Assembly (NCBI GenBank): GCA_029931535.1
Contig: JAQPZY010001670.1
Coordinates: forward strand, 3,797,501-3,861,500
From: Margaritifera margaritifera
Lineage: Eukaryota > Mollusca > Bivalvia > Unionida > Margaritiferidae
DNA: 64,000 nt
Direction of reading: 5' to 3'
The notes under the pieces were generated by a model that ran no database searches, was not told the DNA's origin, and saw only the letters and a list, made by a program, of their open reading frames with translations. Below, piece by piece: positions 1-10,158 of the stretch (position 1 is its first letter; each line of letters opens with the position of its first letter). Position numbers and translations under genes: made by a program.

Positions 1-544
1 ATACCTTACCGACATGTGTTCACTGTTTAAGTTTATATCCGTCATTTCGTCAAAACGATATGACCAAGATTCACTGTTTTCTAAAAAAAAATTTTTTATA
101 TTTATAAAATATTTACTTGGTAATTGTAATACTTATCAGCACGAAAAATCCACAAAGAAAGTCATCGAATATTAGTCTATTTTTAGAAACAAGGAAAAAA
201 CGTTAATCACATGGCACGGCAAATTCTGCTCAACTCCGCTAATTGATAGTGGATGTTTATCGCGGTAACGTTTAGGATTTTTCATTATAGAAACGTGTTT
301 CAATACTTTTTTAATTTTTATTTAATGTCACATACCATTTTTGAATCATTACAGTTCATAATTTGTTGAATTTTCACTAGAAAGTTGATGCACGATAGTG
401 AGTCCCTCAATGAATGAATCAAGCACTTCCCATATCGAAAACCATTAAAATCGTTAAATATATATAAATATTGCACATCAATACTGATTTCATTCTTGAT
501 TGGACCCAAGATTACGTTAATGAAACAAACACACACAATATTGT
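1..544. other. AT-rich flank, no gene seen
   Basis: I see no supportable gene here. The only open frames are short and AT-rich, and the similarity between the two Polinton copies of this window starts only near position 550. It may be Polinton terminal DNA or unrelated host DNA. Confidence 0.4.
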
Positions 545-547
545 CCA

Positions 548-850
548 CACGCCATCATATCTGACCCTTCAAATCTCACGTTATTGAGTGGATACATAAT
601 TTCTACTTATAAAGTCTATGATATCGTTTTTGAGAGGAGGGAATTCATAGGAATCAAAATATTCCACACTGTGGTCGTAGGAAGAGTAAACGGCTTTGCA
701 ATGGGTTCCTGGGCGATGACAGTCGTCTGTGTTGATGATATAAGCTCAAACGTCTTTAGGTTTTCGATGAGGAAGTTGATCTTCTGCTCACACTACTTGA
801 TTCCAGGAAGCTGTGTAAGAACTGTGGGTTAGAAGGTTATGAAGTCCCCA
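548..850 (-). pseudogene. P1 small Polinton gene, relic
   Basis: Minus-strand relic whose translation resembles that of P2 at 33028-33400. Both contain a QTEDCH- or QTTVIA-like stretch, a PIAKPFTLP-like stretch and an ending in NNVR or similar just before the element edge. In this copy the frame is interrupted. The family function is not known to me. It lies distal to the capsid-like gene, at the same relative place in both copies. Confidence 0.4.
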
Positions 851-867
851 TGTATTCATCTTGTTTC

Positions 868-1390
868 TCACAGGTAATCATAGGTAATGATTTTACACTT
901 GGCTTTTTCTTTAGAAAGGTCTGTTAAGTAAGTAGATGAACTGGAAGTCTCGGTACCCTGTTGCAAGAGAGCTTGGTGGACGCGTATCGTCTCCAGGAAA
1001 GTAAATGGAGATAGAGAATGGTCACTCAATTCTTTATACCACTCTTTCAAGATCGTCTCTTCTGGGATGAGTGTGCATGCTTCTTCCAGATACTCTTCCA
1101 ACTTTTCTCCTTGACTTATCATCAAACATTTGTCGTGTTGCACTTGACTTGACTAGGATGATCGATTTGACAACCATAGCAATGCTCTCTGGTCAGGAAC
1201 GTGATTCTTTCAGTCAAGTGGCGAGCGAACAGTGCACTAAGAGTTGTTCTTGTTCTGGCCATCATGACACCGTGACTGTCTTTTCTTTCTTCATCTTCTT
1301 CTCCACTTGGTGTCTATGACTGCTGTTGTTACTGTTATGAATGGAAAACATCATCATTGCCTATGCCCATGTGTTCCATGTTTTAAAACT
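868..1390 (-). pseudogene. P1 acidic Polinton gene, relic
   Basis: The best open part, about 91 residues at 868-1143, contains EKLEEYLEEACTLIPEETIL followed by a tryptophan-containing helical stretch, and is rich in Glu, Leu and Ser. The matching DNA in P2 lies at about 33400-33870, where a similar ordered set of residues appears across frame breaks. The shared order between two diverged copies says this was a gene. I do not recognise its function. It sits directly downstream of the capsid-like gene. Confidence 0.4.
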
Positions 1391-1399
1391 CTAGCATCA

Positions 1400-2560
1400 A
1401 TTCTCTCAGACCTTTTTGTTTTGAGCATTGTCAAATTCTGCATACAAGATCACGTTCAATGATTTATAAAGGGCAAGTACAAACTGAAAGTCCACACGGA
1501 GTTGACCTGATTTTATAGGGTGGAAAAGTTCATCGTTGCTGCCTTGGTCTACAGTGAAATCAAATTCCAACAAAGGATCTCCACATGCATAATCGTGGAA
1601 CAAAATTCTATGGGTCCTGTTGGTTCCTAATTGTCTCAAGTAAGAGCTCATGTAATTTTTCTGGGCAAAATTAGGTACAGAAGGTCTGTGACACAACGTC
1701 TGACCATCTCGGGTGACTTCTATCTTGAACACATTGAAGTGTTGGAACTGGAAAGGAGTTTAATTAATAGTTCCGTTGTTGACAGCATTGCTGACGATGC
1801 CAATGAACAAACGTTTAGGCAGTTTACCCTGGAAGACATGGATCGGAGTCCAGCCGCAATGTAAAAGGTTTTAATTTCTACTTGTCGTAGAAGTTACTTG
1901 GTTGCTGTTCTGTTCAGAACTTAACTGATGTCGTTTACACTTTAGGTAAGGCCTCCACACGACGTACGCAGAGTCTGGCTTCTTCGATAATAGTTGTGTA
2001 CTAGTTAATGTTTGCCATCAACTGGGACACGGCATACTTCGATTCAGTCTCAGACTTACATCCACGCCATTTAACATATGCTTGTCTTGCAACTACATGC
2101 CCAAGTGTAAATGATCCACAAAGTCTAACCTACGTCCTTGTTTGATTTTATTTTGGCCATCGTTAAATCCAACATTGTGAGGATCGTCATCTTTTGTCAA
2201 CTCTGTGTCGTTGAAGGCAGTCAAGGTGTCAGGTTTCCACACCACACAAGCATCGATGTGTGTGTTCTTTGGATGCTGCTGACCAGTTTGCTCAAGTACA
2301 AAGTCACTTTACTGAACAATGAATACATGAAAATGTTGACAGGAGCCACTCTGGCATCGGCACCTGGATTGGTGTTGTCGATTTCTAGAACTTTGACTTC
2401 CCAGTACAAGTAACTGTTATTCAGATCGCTGTAGTCGTCAGTTTGTCCTTTGATTTCAAGCTCGATAGGAGCTGAAATGGTCAAAGAAAACACGGAATGA
2501 ATTTCATCCCACTGGGATTCTTGCATCGTCATCGTCGTCTGGCAAGGCAAACAGATCGAG
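1400..2560 (-). pseudogene. P1 capsid-like protein gene, broken
   Basis: The N-terminal part is open at 2550-2221 and carries WDEIHSVFSLT, IELEIKGQTDDY and DARVAPVNIFMYSLFS. The C-terminal part is open at 1732-1406, beginning with IEVTRDGQTLC. Between them the frame is lost. The N-terminal pattern (small hydrophilic start, KGQTD, VAPVN followed by a hydrophobic strand) is shared with P2 at 35074-34739. It is the signature I associate with the capsid-type (jelly-roll) protein of Polintons, though I cannot confirm the fold. Its neighbours, a small basic protein and a hydrophobic protein upstream, fit the structural-gene block of these elements. Not functional as read. Confidence 0.55.
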
Positions 2561-2595
2561 TTCTGTCTTGGAACATTCTCAATAATATCGGTGCA

Positions 2596-2790
2596 TCATT
2601 TTGTTTTAGTATTCACAAACGGAACAAAATCTGACCGCTTTTCTTTTCTTATCCTTTTTCTGCTCGTGTCTATGACGTCAGATGGGTTTTCGACGCCTCT
2701 TTCTGAGTGGTCCTTGGTTTGACGTGGAAGAGAAAGTAATGTGTACCACAGGAGTGTGAAGTAAATTGATAGGGGTGTCTCGGCGACCAA
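2596..2790 (-). pseudogene. P1 small Arg/Lys-rich protein
   Basis: About 64 residues with a basic C-terminal half (SRKRIRKEKRSDF). It lies immediately upstream of the capsid-like gene. The P2 counterpart at 35092-35286 is also basic, with a KKRRI stretch near its end, so position and charge are conserved although the sequence has drifted. A core or packaging role would fit but is inference only. Confidence 0.4.
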
Positions 2791-2794
2791 GGAG

Positions 2795-3060
2795 TTATGT
2801 ATTTTCTGTTTGAGTCAGCACACATTTTCCTGTCTTCATTAACGCTTGTTTGGAACTTTGTTTGTCGATCAGTACGTTTTGGATAAATTCTTTCCCTTGC
2901 GTCAAGGCCGCATCTTTTAAAACATGCAACCCTTTAGTAATGATATGTTTCAAGACGGATGCCACTGTACAAAAGACCGATTTTAACATATATCCCAAAT
3001 CATGTCCTCGTGTTGGAGCTACTCTTCGGTACACAGAATACACGAATTACAATTCACTGG
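2795..3060 (-). pseudogene. P1 small amphipathic Polinton protein
   Basis: An open frame of about 82 residues starts MYSVYRRVAPTRGHDLG. It continues into a hydrophobic helix (SVFCTVASVLKHII), then GKEFIQNVL and a basic tail. A proximal basic segment followed by an amphipathic or membrane-active helix is typical of small structural proteins beside the capsid gene in Polintons. The P2 relic lies at about 35300-35510 with a truncated frame. The exact function is not known to me. Confidence 0.45.
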
Positions 3061-3079
3061 AGACTCGTTTTCGAAAATA

Positions 3080-4095
3080 TAGTTTAACGTTGACCTTTTC
3101 TTTTGATAATAGATCATTTTGTCCAAGATCTCCGTCTATACTATGATTTACACTGTCAAAATACGATTTACTGAGATGAAGACAATGAGGATGCACACAT
3201 TATCTGTGAACGTGATAAGCGTTTGCTCTCTCGTCCTAAGAAGCTATGTCAGAATCCACTTTGAAAGGAATGACTCTCAGCAAGCGAACGGCCGTGTTTC
3301 ACCCTACGCTGTATAAGACGAAATGCGACGATATCAGAGTACACAAACAACATATTGAATTCTTAGTTGAATACAATGGGGAGAATAAGTTGTTGTTGTT
3401 GTTGTTGATGTCTTTGGTAGGAGCGAGAGCTGTGTTTCCACCCAGAATAGCACAGAAAACTGGGAGAAAAGGTGATGGACAGCGTTTTGCTGCCGGAAAA
3501 ATACGATTTGAGAAGGTGGATGGTACTCGATGAGTACACGTCTGTTGGTTTTGTCAAATGCTTTGCCAAAAGTATCGTCGAGCATTAAACTAATATTCTG
3601 CAGGAATTTTCATGCCATAGATATTCAACCGGGAACTGGCTGGTGCTGGTTGTTTTTCTTTTCGTAATAGCCAGGATCAGTTTTGTCCAAGTCTTCTTGG
3701 AATTGTTCGTTGAATATTTATACGACGAAAGTAGTTTTATCTGCTGTACTATTCAAGACTTGTATGGATTGAGGTAATTTGGCCGCGAAACAATATAATT
3801 TGTTGTTGGGAAACACATCAAGAGAACTGTCACTAGATAATTTTAACACAAACTGATTATTCATACTTGGATGGTCCTTGTCTCCGAGGAGACACATGAT
3901 GCAAAAAGAGAATGCTCTTCCAAGGGTTCCAGAGGATTACTGTGACTGGAAGAGTTGTGACTGGCGTTGGCGAAGTTACCGTTGTTACTGTTGGTATATT
4001 TCAACGAAGGCTTGGGAAGAAGATAGCCAATACAACTTCTGAACAAAATAGTGCACAGTTGTTTATCTCCTTGCTGCGAACTCAAGCTCATAATT
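3080..4095 (-). pseudogene. P1 minor-capsid-like gene, relic
   Basis: Fragments on the minus strand match, in order, the P2 gene at 35553-36745. The start-proximal part at 4091-3861 has LSSQQGDKQLCTILF and PSLKYTN, against LSLQQGDKPLWTILL and PSLKYTT in P2. Further fragments lie at 3585-3334. Frames are broken and a Thr run has expanded from CAA/TTG repeats. The order places it between the integrase or ATPase side and the small hydrophobic protein, where Polintons carry a second structural gene. The capsid role is inferred from position. Confidence 0.4.
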
Positions 4096-4139
4096 GCTCA
4101 TCGAATGATACAATATTCCACAACGATTAGACAAAACAA

Positions 4140-4560
4140 AACAAAACAAACAACAACAAAAATTCACTTTAGGCACTATGGATGGCGAGGTAATCTCAAC
4201 AGACGAAATCGTGCCAGTTCTTGTTTGGATGAATCAGGTAAACTTTGTAACATACCTGTTATGTCTTGCACTTTTTCTTAGGGCAAAAGAAGACGTCGTG
4301 GGGAACAACCACAAATAGAAGTAGAGATTGTGTTCCATTTGCTTCATCAGACGAGGTAACACTTTTCTTTAAATCTGGTCTAGTTAGACGATCAGCGATT
4401 GAGGTTTGTGTGAGCACCTTGCTTTTTTAAAGGGATTGTTTTCTTTCTGGTTTTCTTCTTATTAGGAAAAGTTGATGCAGAGTGTGAACTCACTTCTCAT
4501 CATTTAATTTTGTCTGTCTTTTAGATTTTGAGTATGTTTTGCTTTCTCAGTTGCGGCATT
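4140..4560 (-). other. P1 junction lacking the integrase block
   Basis: No gene is visible. A short stretch near 4205-4250 resembles P2 near 38950-38990 (both contain TTCTTGTTTGGAT). The flanking DNA on the capsid side matches P2 near 36700. P1 has therefore lost, or never carried, the roughly 2 kb in P2 that contain the integrase relic. Confidence 0.45.
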
Positions 4561-4885
4561 AGGATGGCATAGTAGAAGCGAACGAATAATGACACATCAT
4601 AGAGATCCACTTCCACACGCTTTCAAGATGATTAGTTTATTGGTTTGAGTATCAATTCTTGAATGAGTCAGTTGTGTCAAAGCTACTTTACGTCTTGTTT
4701 GATGAGGAATATGAATAATTCCTTGTAGTAGTTGACATGCTGTCAAAGATAACCATCGTAACACTTATTTGAGAATGGCTTTTAACAAATGTGAACGCAC
4801 TTGTGCAGTTTTGTCGCGACTGATGACATACAGAGCACGAATCAATTTAGCAGAAGGATGAGATGAAAAGGAAGTCATGCTGAAT
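4560..4885 (-). pseudogene. P1 small conserved Polinton ORF
   Basis: Minus-strand frame with one stop near the middle. It begins MTSF, followed by AKLIRALYVISRDKTAQVRS, then a leucine-rich stretch ending LLQGIIHIP. The P2 counterpart at 39380-39690 carries RWFTLTASQLLQGIFHIP, so the C-terminal part is well conserved. It lies just downstream of the packaging ATPase in both copies. I do not know its function. Confidence 0.45.
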
Positions 4886-4949
4886 ACTGTCAGAGAATAA
4901 AGAAGTGAATGGTGCTTTTATGGTTTCTTTTTTTTAGACAGATGAAAAC

Positions 4950-5478
4950 GAGGAAGGCGATGTGTAAATGACTTGAGCTCTTTCTTGACACTAATCGTGA
5001 AGCAAATACGTACGAAATCTCAAATAATCTTGTGTGGTAGGTTTTAAATCGATTAGTAAATACGTCTGTGGCAATTGAGTGGCATCGTCATAGACATAAT
5101 TCAACTAGGCTGTTTAGCCAAGACTTGAACTTGAGATTCGTCTTTTGGACTTTTAAATAACACTAAATATTGAGCATTGAGACTGGTGGTGCGATAAGTT
5201 TTACTTTGTTGAAGTAAATTTTTGAGTAATGTAAATAATACTAGCATTAATATGATGTTTTTTTCGTGTAAACCAAAGTTTAATCTCTTCTTTGTCTTCA
5301 CCTAACATGTCATCGAAGATGACGATATGCGTTTGACTAGAGTATAACACATGCCCATCGTCTTCGCGAGAAATGCGTTCCACAAACCAAATGGATTTTC
5401 TTTAACTTTCTTTGTGCAACGTGTAAGCGGATTGCCACTCTTTGTAACACCACACGATGTGTTGTGGAGAATGATTGA
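4950..5478 (-). pseudogene. P1 Polinton packaging ATPase, truncated
   Basis: C-terminal part of an FtsK/HerA-type DNA-packaging ATPase relic. The Walker B-like stretch HIVIFDDMLGEDKEE is visible, followed by IKLWFTRKKHH. A sensor-like IIYITQ stretch and QSKTYRTTSLNAQYLVLFKSP follow. A frame change falls between 5300 and 5200. The Walker A part is absent because homology to P2 stops at about 5478, where repeat R1 begins. Not functional. Confidence 0.65.
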
Positions 5479-5486
5479 ACAAAATT

Positions 5487-5916
5487 ATTAATTATTACTT
5501 TTCAGGTTTGAGTCCAATAGGGCTTATCACGTTAATGATGATTATACTGAAAGTGAATTTAACTATAACAAAATGAAATACAAATTTCACTTGATAAGAC
5601 TTATTTAATTAGTGTTTGTTAAAATGTTACCACCAGTTGATATTATCAACATTGTCAATGATGAAAATTTCATAAGTTCGACCAATCTTATGGTTGTATT
5701 CTTGAAGGTCAAGGTGGAGTGTGGAATGTTTATTGTCATTATCATTGTTATGGTTATTATTGTCACTAATACATCGAAAAAATATGTACTGGAATGTTGA
5801 TACTGTCTATTACATTTAAGGTTTCCAATGCTCATCTTGAAGCATCGTGTTAGTGGCGGCCCATACTCATTAGGTTTGGAAAGGCTGCTGCCACAAAATG
5901 TAAAAAAAAAGCTGAT

Positions 5917-5955
<39 letters not shown>

Positions 5956-5984
5956 GAAACGATATTTTCTTTTATCACTCACCT
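5487..5984. repeat. Dispersed repeat R1, copy 1
   Basis: About 490 bp, almost identical to 8299-8782. Both copies start TTAATTATTACTTTTCAGG, contain an internal A-rich tract (much longer here, 5923-5955) and end near TTTATCACTCACCTAA. I see no terminal inverted repeats and no convincing coding capacity. This copy sits exactly between the truncated P1 ATPase and an inverted P1 fragment. It could be a SINE- or MITE-like element or a piece of a larger repeat. Confidence 0.7.
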
Positions 5985-6110
5985 AAGCTCTGACCAGAAC
6001 AGCAACCAAGTATCTTCTACGACAAGTAGAAGTGAAAACCTTTTGGGTTACAATGTGGTTATATTTAGGAATATCTTCACACCCAAAGACATTGTTATCA
6101 TTTACATAAT
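5984..6110 (+). repeat. Inverted fragment of P1 capsid-like gene
   Basis: The stretch with CAGAACAGCAACCAAG and CTACGACAAGTAGAAG is the reverse complement of P1 DNA at about 1856-1930, with a weaker match continuing to about 6100. It begins immediately after repeat R1, which points to a rearranged or foldback end of the P1 fragment. Confidence 0.6.
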
Positions 6111-6541
6111 TAAATACTCTGCTTATCTGAATTACCAGTGAGATTTTTATTTTAAAACCGGATGCCGATCTTATACACTAGAGTTTAACATGTTGATTTT
6201 AATGAAAAGATATATAAAAAAAGGTAAGTTTGAGCCTCCAGCAGTAGAAGACACGAAAAGTGGTACGAATACGGAGAATTTAATAACAACAGTCATTCGA
6301 CAACCTCCGTGAAGTTCTCAAATACACGGACATGTATTTTGCATCTTCTTGGATTTATAAACTGCTAGAACTTCTTTATGATTCAAATGTATCTTAATCC
6401 TCTGTTGTTATAGTCACACAGTAACAGTGTATTTACAGGCACTAGTTTATACACAATCATTGATAGCACGCTACAATTCATTGCTAATATCGAGTGGAAA
6501 AACGGACGATTTTTCTCATACAAGTTCAAAATTATCCGCTA
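6111..6541. other. No gene seen
   Basis: AT-rich non-coding DNA with no recognisable element. Confidence 0.4.
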
Positions 6542-7215
6542 CTATACATCATCATCCTCGCAGATGGGGAGACGTAGTAAAGGACGAATGCCTTGGTTAG
6601 CGGAATCACCAGAAAGTGCTGTAGAGAGGGCATCGTCTGAAGACGTGCGTATAAATTCATGTTGAAGCTGTGAAGTTTTGATGTTGCAGTGGACATTGAC
6701 AGGCAAAAACTTGCTTCTCCTGACAGTCTGTAAAGCATTACCATCTTCTCTGAAAGGATTGTGTTTTGCTTGTCACCGATGAAACCAAATCTGTGTTAGA
6801 GGAATTGTATTGACTTGAGGACTCGGATAGTGATATTCCGTCTTTTTCTCTAGACGTTAGCGAAGAGATGGTAGGTCTTGCCTGTCCCTGTTGAGAAATG
6901 TGTGTTCCCAATATAGGTATGCTTCTATCTGTTTGATAAATCATATATGGCCTCGATATATCATTACCTTCAATCAGCTGCCTTTGCTGCCTGGGGGATT
7001 CAGGCGCTTGAGTAATATTTGGATTCCTCTCAGATGAAGATGAAGTCCGAGTATTGCCATCATTTTTGTATCCTTCTCCGCGACACTTAGGATAAGATGG
7101 CTGTTGAGAACATGGATCAGCTTTTGATGGCGCATTCCTACTACGTCTTACACGTTTAGTGCAGCAGCTTGAATGTGGCTCGGTAATTTGATGATTTGAA
7201 CATCCATCTTGTGAC
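6542..7215 (-). pseudogene. Possible 3'-terminal exon, Ser-rich product
   Basis: On the minus strand a polypyrimidine-like stretch ending ATTACAG at about 7216 is followed by about 155 codons without a stop, down to about 6740. The product is hydrophilic and rich in Ser, Arg and Gln (SSCCTKRVRRSRNAPSK, ERNPNITQAPESPRQQRQ). A second frame then continues (RRSKFLPVNVHCNI ... RLPICEDDDV) and ends with a TAG at 6542-6544, so one frameshift lies near 6750. It resembles the disordered cytoplasmic tail of a host receptor. I cannot name the family, and upstream exons were not found. Confidence 0.3.
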
Positions 7216-7296
7216 CTGTAATTGAAGCAAGTTATTTTTCCAAAGATTCAAGAAAATCTTACAAACATTAGTATGTCTAAAACTCTGGATTGAATG

Positions 7297-7298
<2 letters not shown>

Positions 7299-7388
<90 letters not shown>
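7299..7388. repeat. (TA)n microsatellite
   Basis: About 90 bp of perfect AT dinucleotide repeat. A 14-G run follows at 7495-7508. Confidence 0.95.
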
Positions 7389-7390
<2 letters not shown>

Positions 7391-7509
7391 TCTCGCTCTC
7401 TCGATAACTTGCGCACAACGGGGTCCAAAAACATAATGGGATGGGTATCCAAGATGAGAGCAGATAGAGTGTCTGTGTGTTTGGTGGTGGTGGCGGGGGG
7501 GGGGGGGGA

Positions 7510-8298
7510 CAAAATGGTTGAATACCGTTTTATGATCGTGTTGGGAATAACTGTTAGTAGATAGCGTTTCTAATGAACTTCTTTGCTTTGCTATATAAAT
7601 TATCTTTACTTTGACGATAACGAATTTTTAAACATCGCCACTGCTGTTTGCATGTGAATACCGATACTCTCTAGTATTATTGCTGGCACCGAATATAACT
7701 ATTTTTTTTTTCTTTTCTAAATTTAATTTCGACAAACAACAACATCGACACTGCACGTTTTATTGTTAATTCAGTAAAATATAGATGCTGTGATTTCATT
7801 GCAATTAATCCTGAAATTTCCGCTCATACTTGAGCAAACCGCTGACTGCCAAACTCGGAAATTTCAACTTCGTTATAAACTTTGATCTCCTTTTTCCATA
7901 ATGAACCTATCTATGAACCTAAGCTTTGCATGCACGGAGAACACATTTCGCCCCGTTTCCCTGCTATCCCTAGTCACATGTGCGAATTATTAGGAGAAAC
8001 TACTGATTAATGCTAGATACAGTGTTCGATTGAACAATTACAACTAGTTGACTTGACACACTACTGTGACTTCTATTTCTTACGCAGGTAGGATTTTCGT
8101 GCCTTTTAACTGTATTTATTCTACCCCACATACTTGATTTGATGAAAAAGATGTAATTAATTTGATAATATCAAAGCAGATATACTTTTTATTGAGTGTA
8201 ACAATATAACAAACCAACACTTCTGTAAGTGGCAGATCAAAGTACAGTCGGTACTTAATTAGATTCTCACGGAAACGCTAGCGGACATCGCTTTGACG
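7510..8298. other. No gene seen
   Basis: AT-rich intergenic DNA. I see no ORF with protein-like composition and no repeat structure. Confidence 0.4.
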
Positions 8299-8782
8299 GT
8301 TAATTATTACTTTTCAGGTTTGAGTTCAATAGGGCTTATCACGTTAATGATGATTATACTGAAAGTGAATTTAACTATAACAAAATGAAATACAAATTTC
8401 ACTTGATAAGACTTATTTAATTGGTGTTTGTTAAAATGTTACCACCAGTTGATATTATCAACATTGTCAATGATGAATATTTCATAAGTTCGACCAATCT
8501 TATGGTTGTATTTTTGAAGGTCAAGGTGGAGTGTGGAATGTTTATTGTCATTATCATTGTTATGGTTATTATTGTCACTAATACATCGAAAAAATATGTA
8601 CTGGAATGTTGATACTGTCTATTACATTTAAGGTTTCCAATGCTCATCTTGAAGCATCGTGTTAGTGGCGGCCCATACTCATTAGGTTTGGAAAGGCTGC
8701 TGCCACAAAATGTAAAAAAAAGCTGATTTATAAAAAAAAACAACAAAAAAAACGAAACGATATTTTCATTTATCACTCATCT
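8299..8782. repeat. Dispersed repeat R1, copy 2
   Basis: Second copy of the R1 repeat of 5487-5984, differing by a few substitutions and a shorter A-rich tract. It is not flanked by Polinton DNA, so R1 is an independent repeat family. Three 16-bp tandem units (ATTAATACTAGTTTCA) follow at about 8795-8845. Confidence 0.7.
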
Positions 8783-8849
8783 AAAAAACTTGCATTAATA
8801 CTAGTTTCAGATTAATACTAGTTTCAAATTAATACTAGTTTCAACAAAA

Positions 8850-9596
8850 AAAATGTAGTTGCTGTAGCTTAAATTAAAATATTTTACATCTTAAGTTAAT
8901 GTTAGCGCTATTGTCAGTCCAGTCCTACTACCACCACCGCTACTACTACTACTACTACTGCTCCTACTGCCCTGATCTAAGAATAAAGAGACATTTAAGT
9001 AGAACTGCCTTGCCAGCGTCCATCTTAAAACACGGTTGTTAAATATTTTAATTAGAAATGAATAGCATTTATGGTAGCTTTTTAAATTGTCTCGGTCATA
9101 AAAATATACACATGAGAAATCCATTGAACTAAAGAAAAAAACAGTGCTAACTATAACTATGTGAAACTGAAGCGCACGAAATAATGTCAGATACATGCTA
9201 CATGTTCTTTAATCACAAATGTACATATTAAACATTCTACAGCGCGGATTTTTTTCTTTGTTGAAGAAATACCCAAACAATTAGACAGAGATTTAGCACT
9301 TTGAATCCCTTTCGGCGAACATCTAGTTGCTACATTGAACTTTTCCTTAAAATGAAAGTTTCTATTATTTGAGTAAACTTAAAACAAGAAAATAAACCTG
9401 CTTCAACTTGTTTTAGATTGTTATATCTTTCGTTTTTCTTTCCATCATCCCTTCTAGCCTGGAAGTGTGTTTCCTTTCTCTCAAAATTATTGGGAAATAT
9501 TTTTTCTTAATGTACTAAATTCCACTTTTAACATGTAACTTTATCGTGTTAGAAATCAGTCTGTATGCGACCTTTGAAGATGTTGGAAAGATAAAG

Positions 9597-9600
<4 letters not shown>
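8850..9600. other. No gene seen
   Basis: Non-coding. A short (TAC)n stretch near 8937-8965 gives a spurious Ser-rich frame. No supported feature. Confidence 0.4.

Positions 9601-9648
<48 letters not shown>
9601..9648. repeat. (GT)n microsatellite
   Basis: A 48-bp perfect GT repeat. Confidence 0.95.
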
Positions 9649-10038
9649 CGGGGTGTCGGGGTTCAGTAGCTAGCTTAAAAATCAAGTGCTGTCTTTTACC
9701 TCAATGTTGTTTTCTCCAGAGATTGATCGTACCTATTGGGATTCTTGTATATTTATGAGTGAAACTGCTCAGGGTGGGTATGGAGGTAGCAGTCTGGAGT
9801 GCTGGGGTACGACCTGAATCAATTACAATGACCATGTGAAGAGGGAAGACAGATTAAACAAGGAAACGAAATCATCATAAATAAAACACACCTAAACATC
9901 GCCATTCCTTCTCGTATGTTAACATGCTTATATGATAGTGTTTTGTCACTTTCAATTTAATGTAAATTTTTAACTAATATTGCCATTTCGAGCGGAGTAA
10001 TTTGAGAACGTGCGAAATTGGCATTGTTCTATCCTATG

Positions 10039-10041
<3 letters not shown>

Positions 10042-10098
<57 letters not shown>

Positions 10099-10121
10099 AT
10101 CTATAGATAGATAGATAGATA
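10042..10121. repeat. (AG)n then (ATAG)n microsatellite
   Basis: About 55 bp of AG repeat followed by a short GATA-type repeat. It lies just downstream of the Mab-21-family gene, in what would be its 3' untranslated DNA. Confidence 0.9.
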
Positions 10122-10158
10122 AACGGGGAGCGGTACTTTTATTTTCTTCTGACAATAT

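Larger units (their letters stand above)
545..5478 (-). mobile_element. Decayed Polinton/Maverick fragment, copy P1
   Basis: Large DNA-transposon remnant with genes on the minus strand. In transcription order they are: packaging ATPase (cut at 5478), a small conserved ORF, minor-capsid-like gene, small hydrophobic protein, Arg/Lys-rich protein, capsid-like gene, acidic protein and a terminal small gene. Each part has a diverged counterpart in the same order and orientation in copy P2 (33.0-40.5 kb). Examples are the shared DDMLGE and KLWFTRK stretches of the ATPase and the shared KGQTD and ARVAPVN stretches of the capsid-like protein. The segment of P2 that carries the integrase (about 36.8-38.9 kb) has no counterpart here, and no DNA polymerase gene is visible. 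Frames are broken throughout. Polintons are virus-like self-synthesising transposons. The family call rests on P2, where integrase and polymerase relics are present. Confidence 0.75.

Noticed and set aside
5605..8776. Matching hydrophobic frames in both copies of repeat R1
   Set aside because: Both strands are open over the same AT-rich stretch, the products look compositional, and the start and end do not fit a gene. They are explained by the repeat being duplicated.
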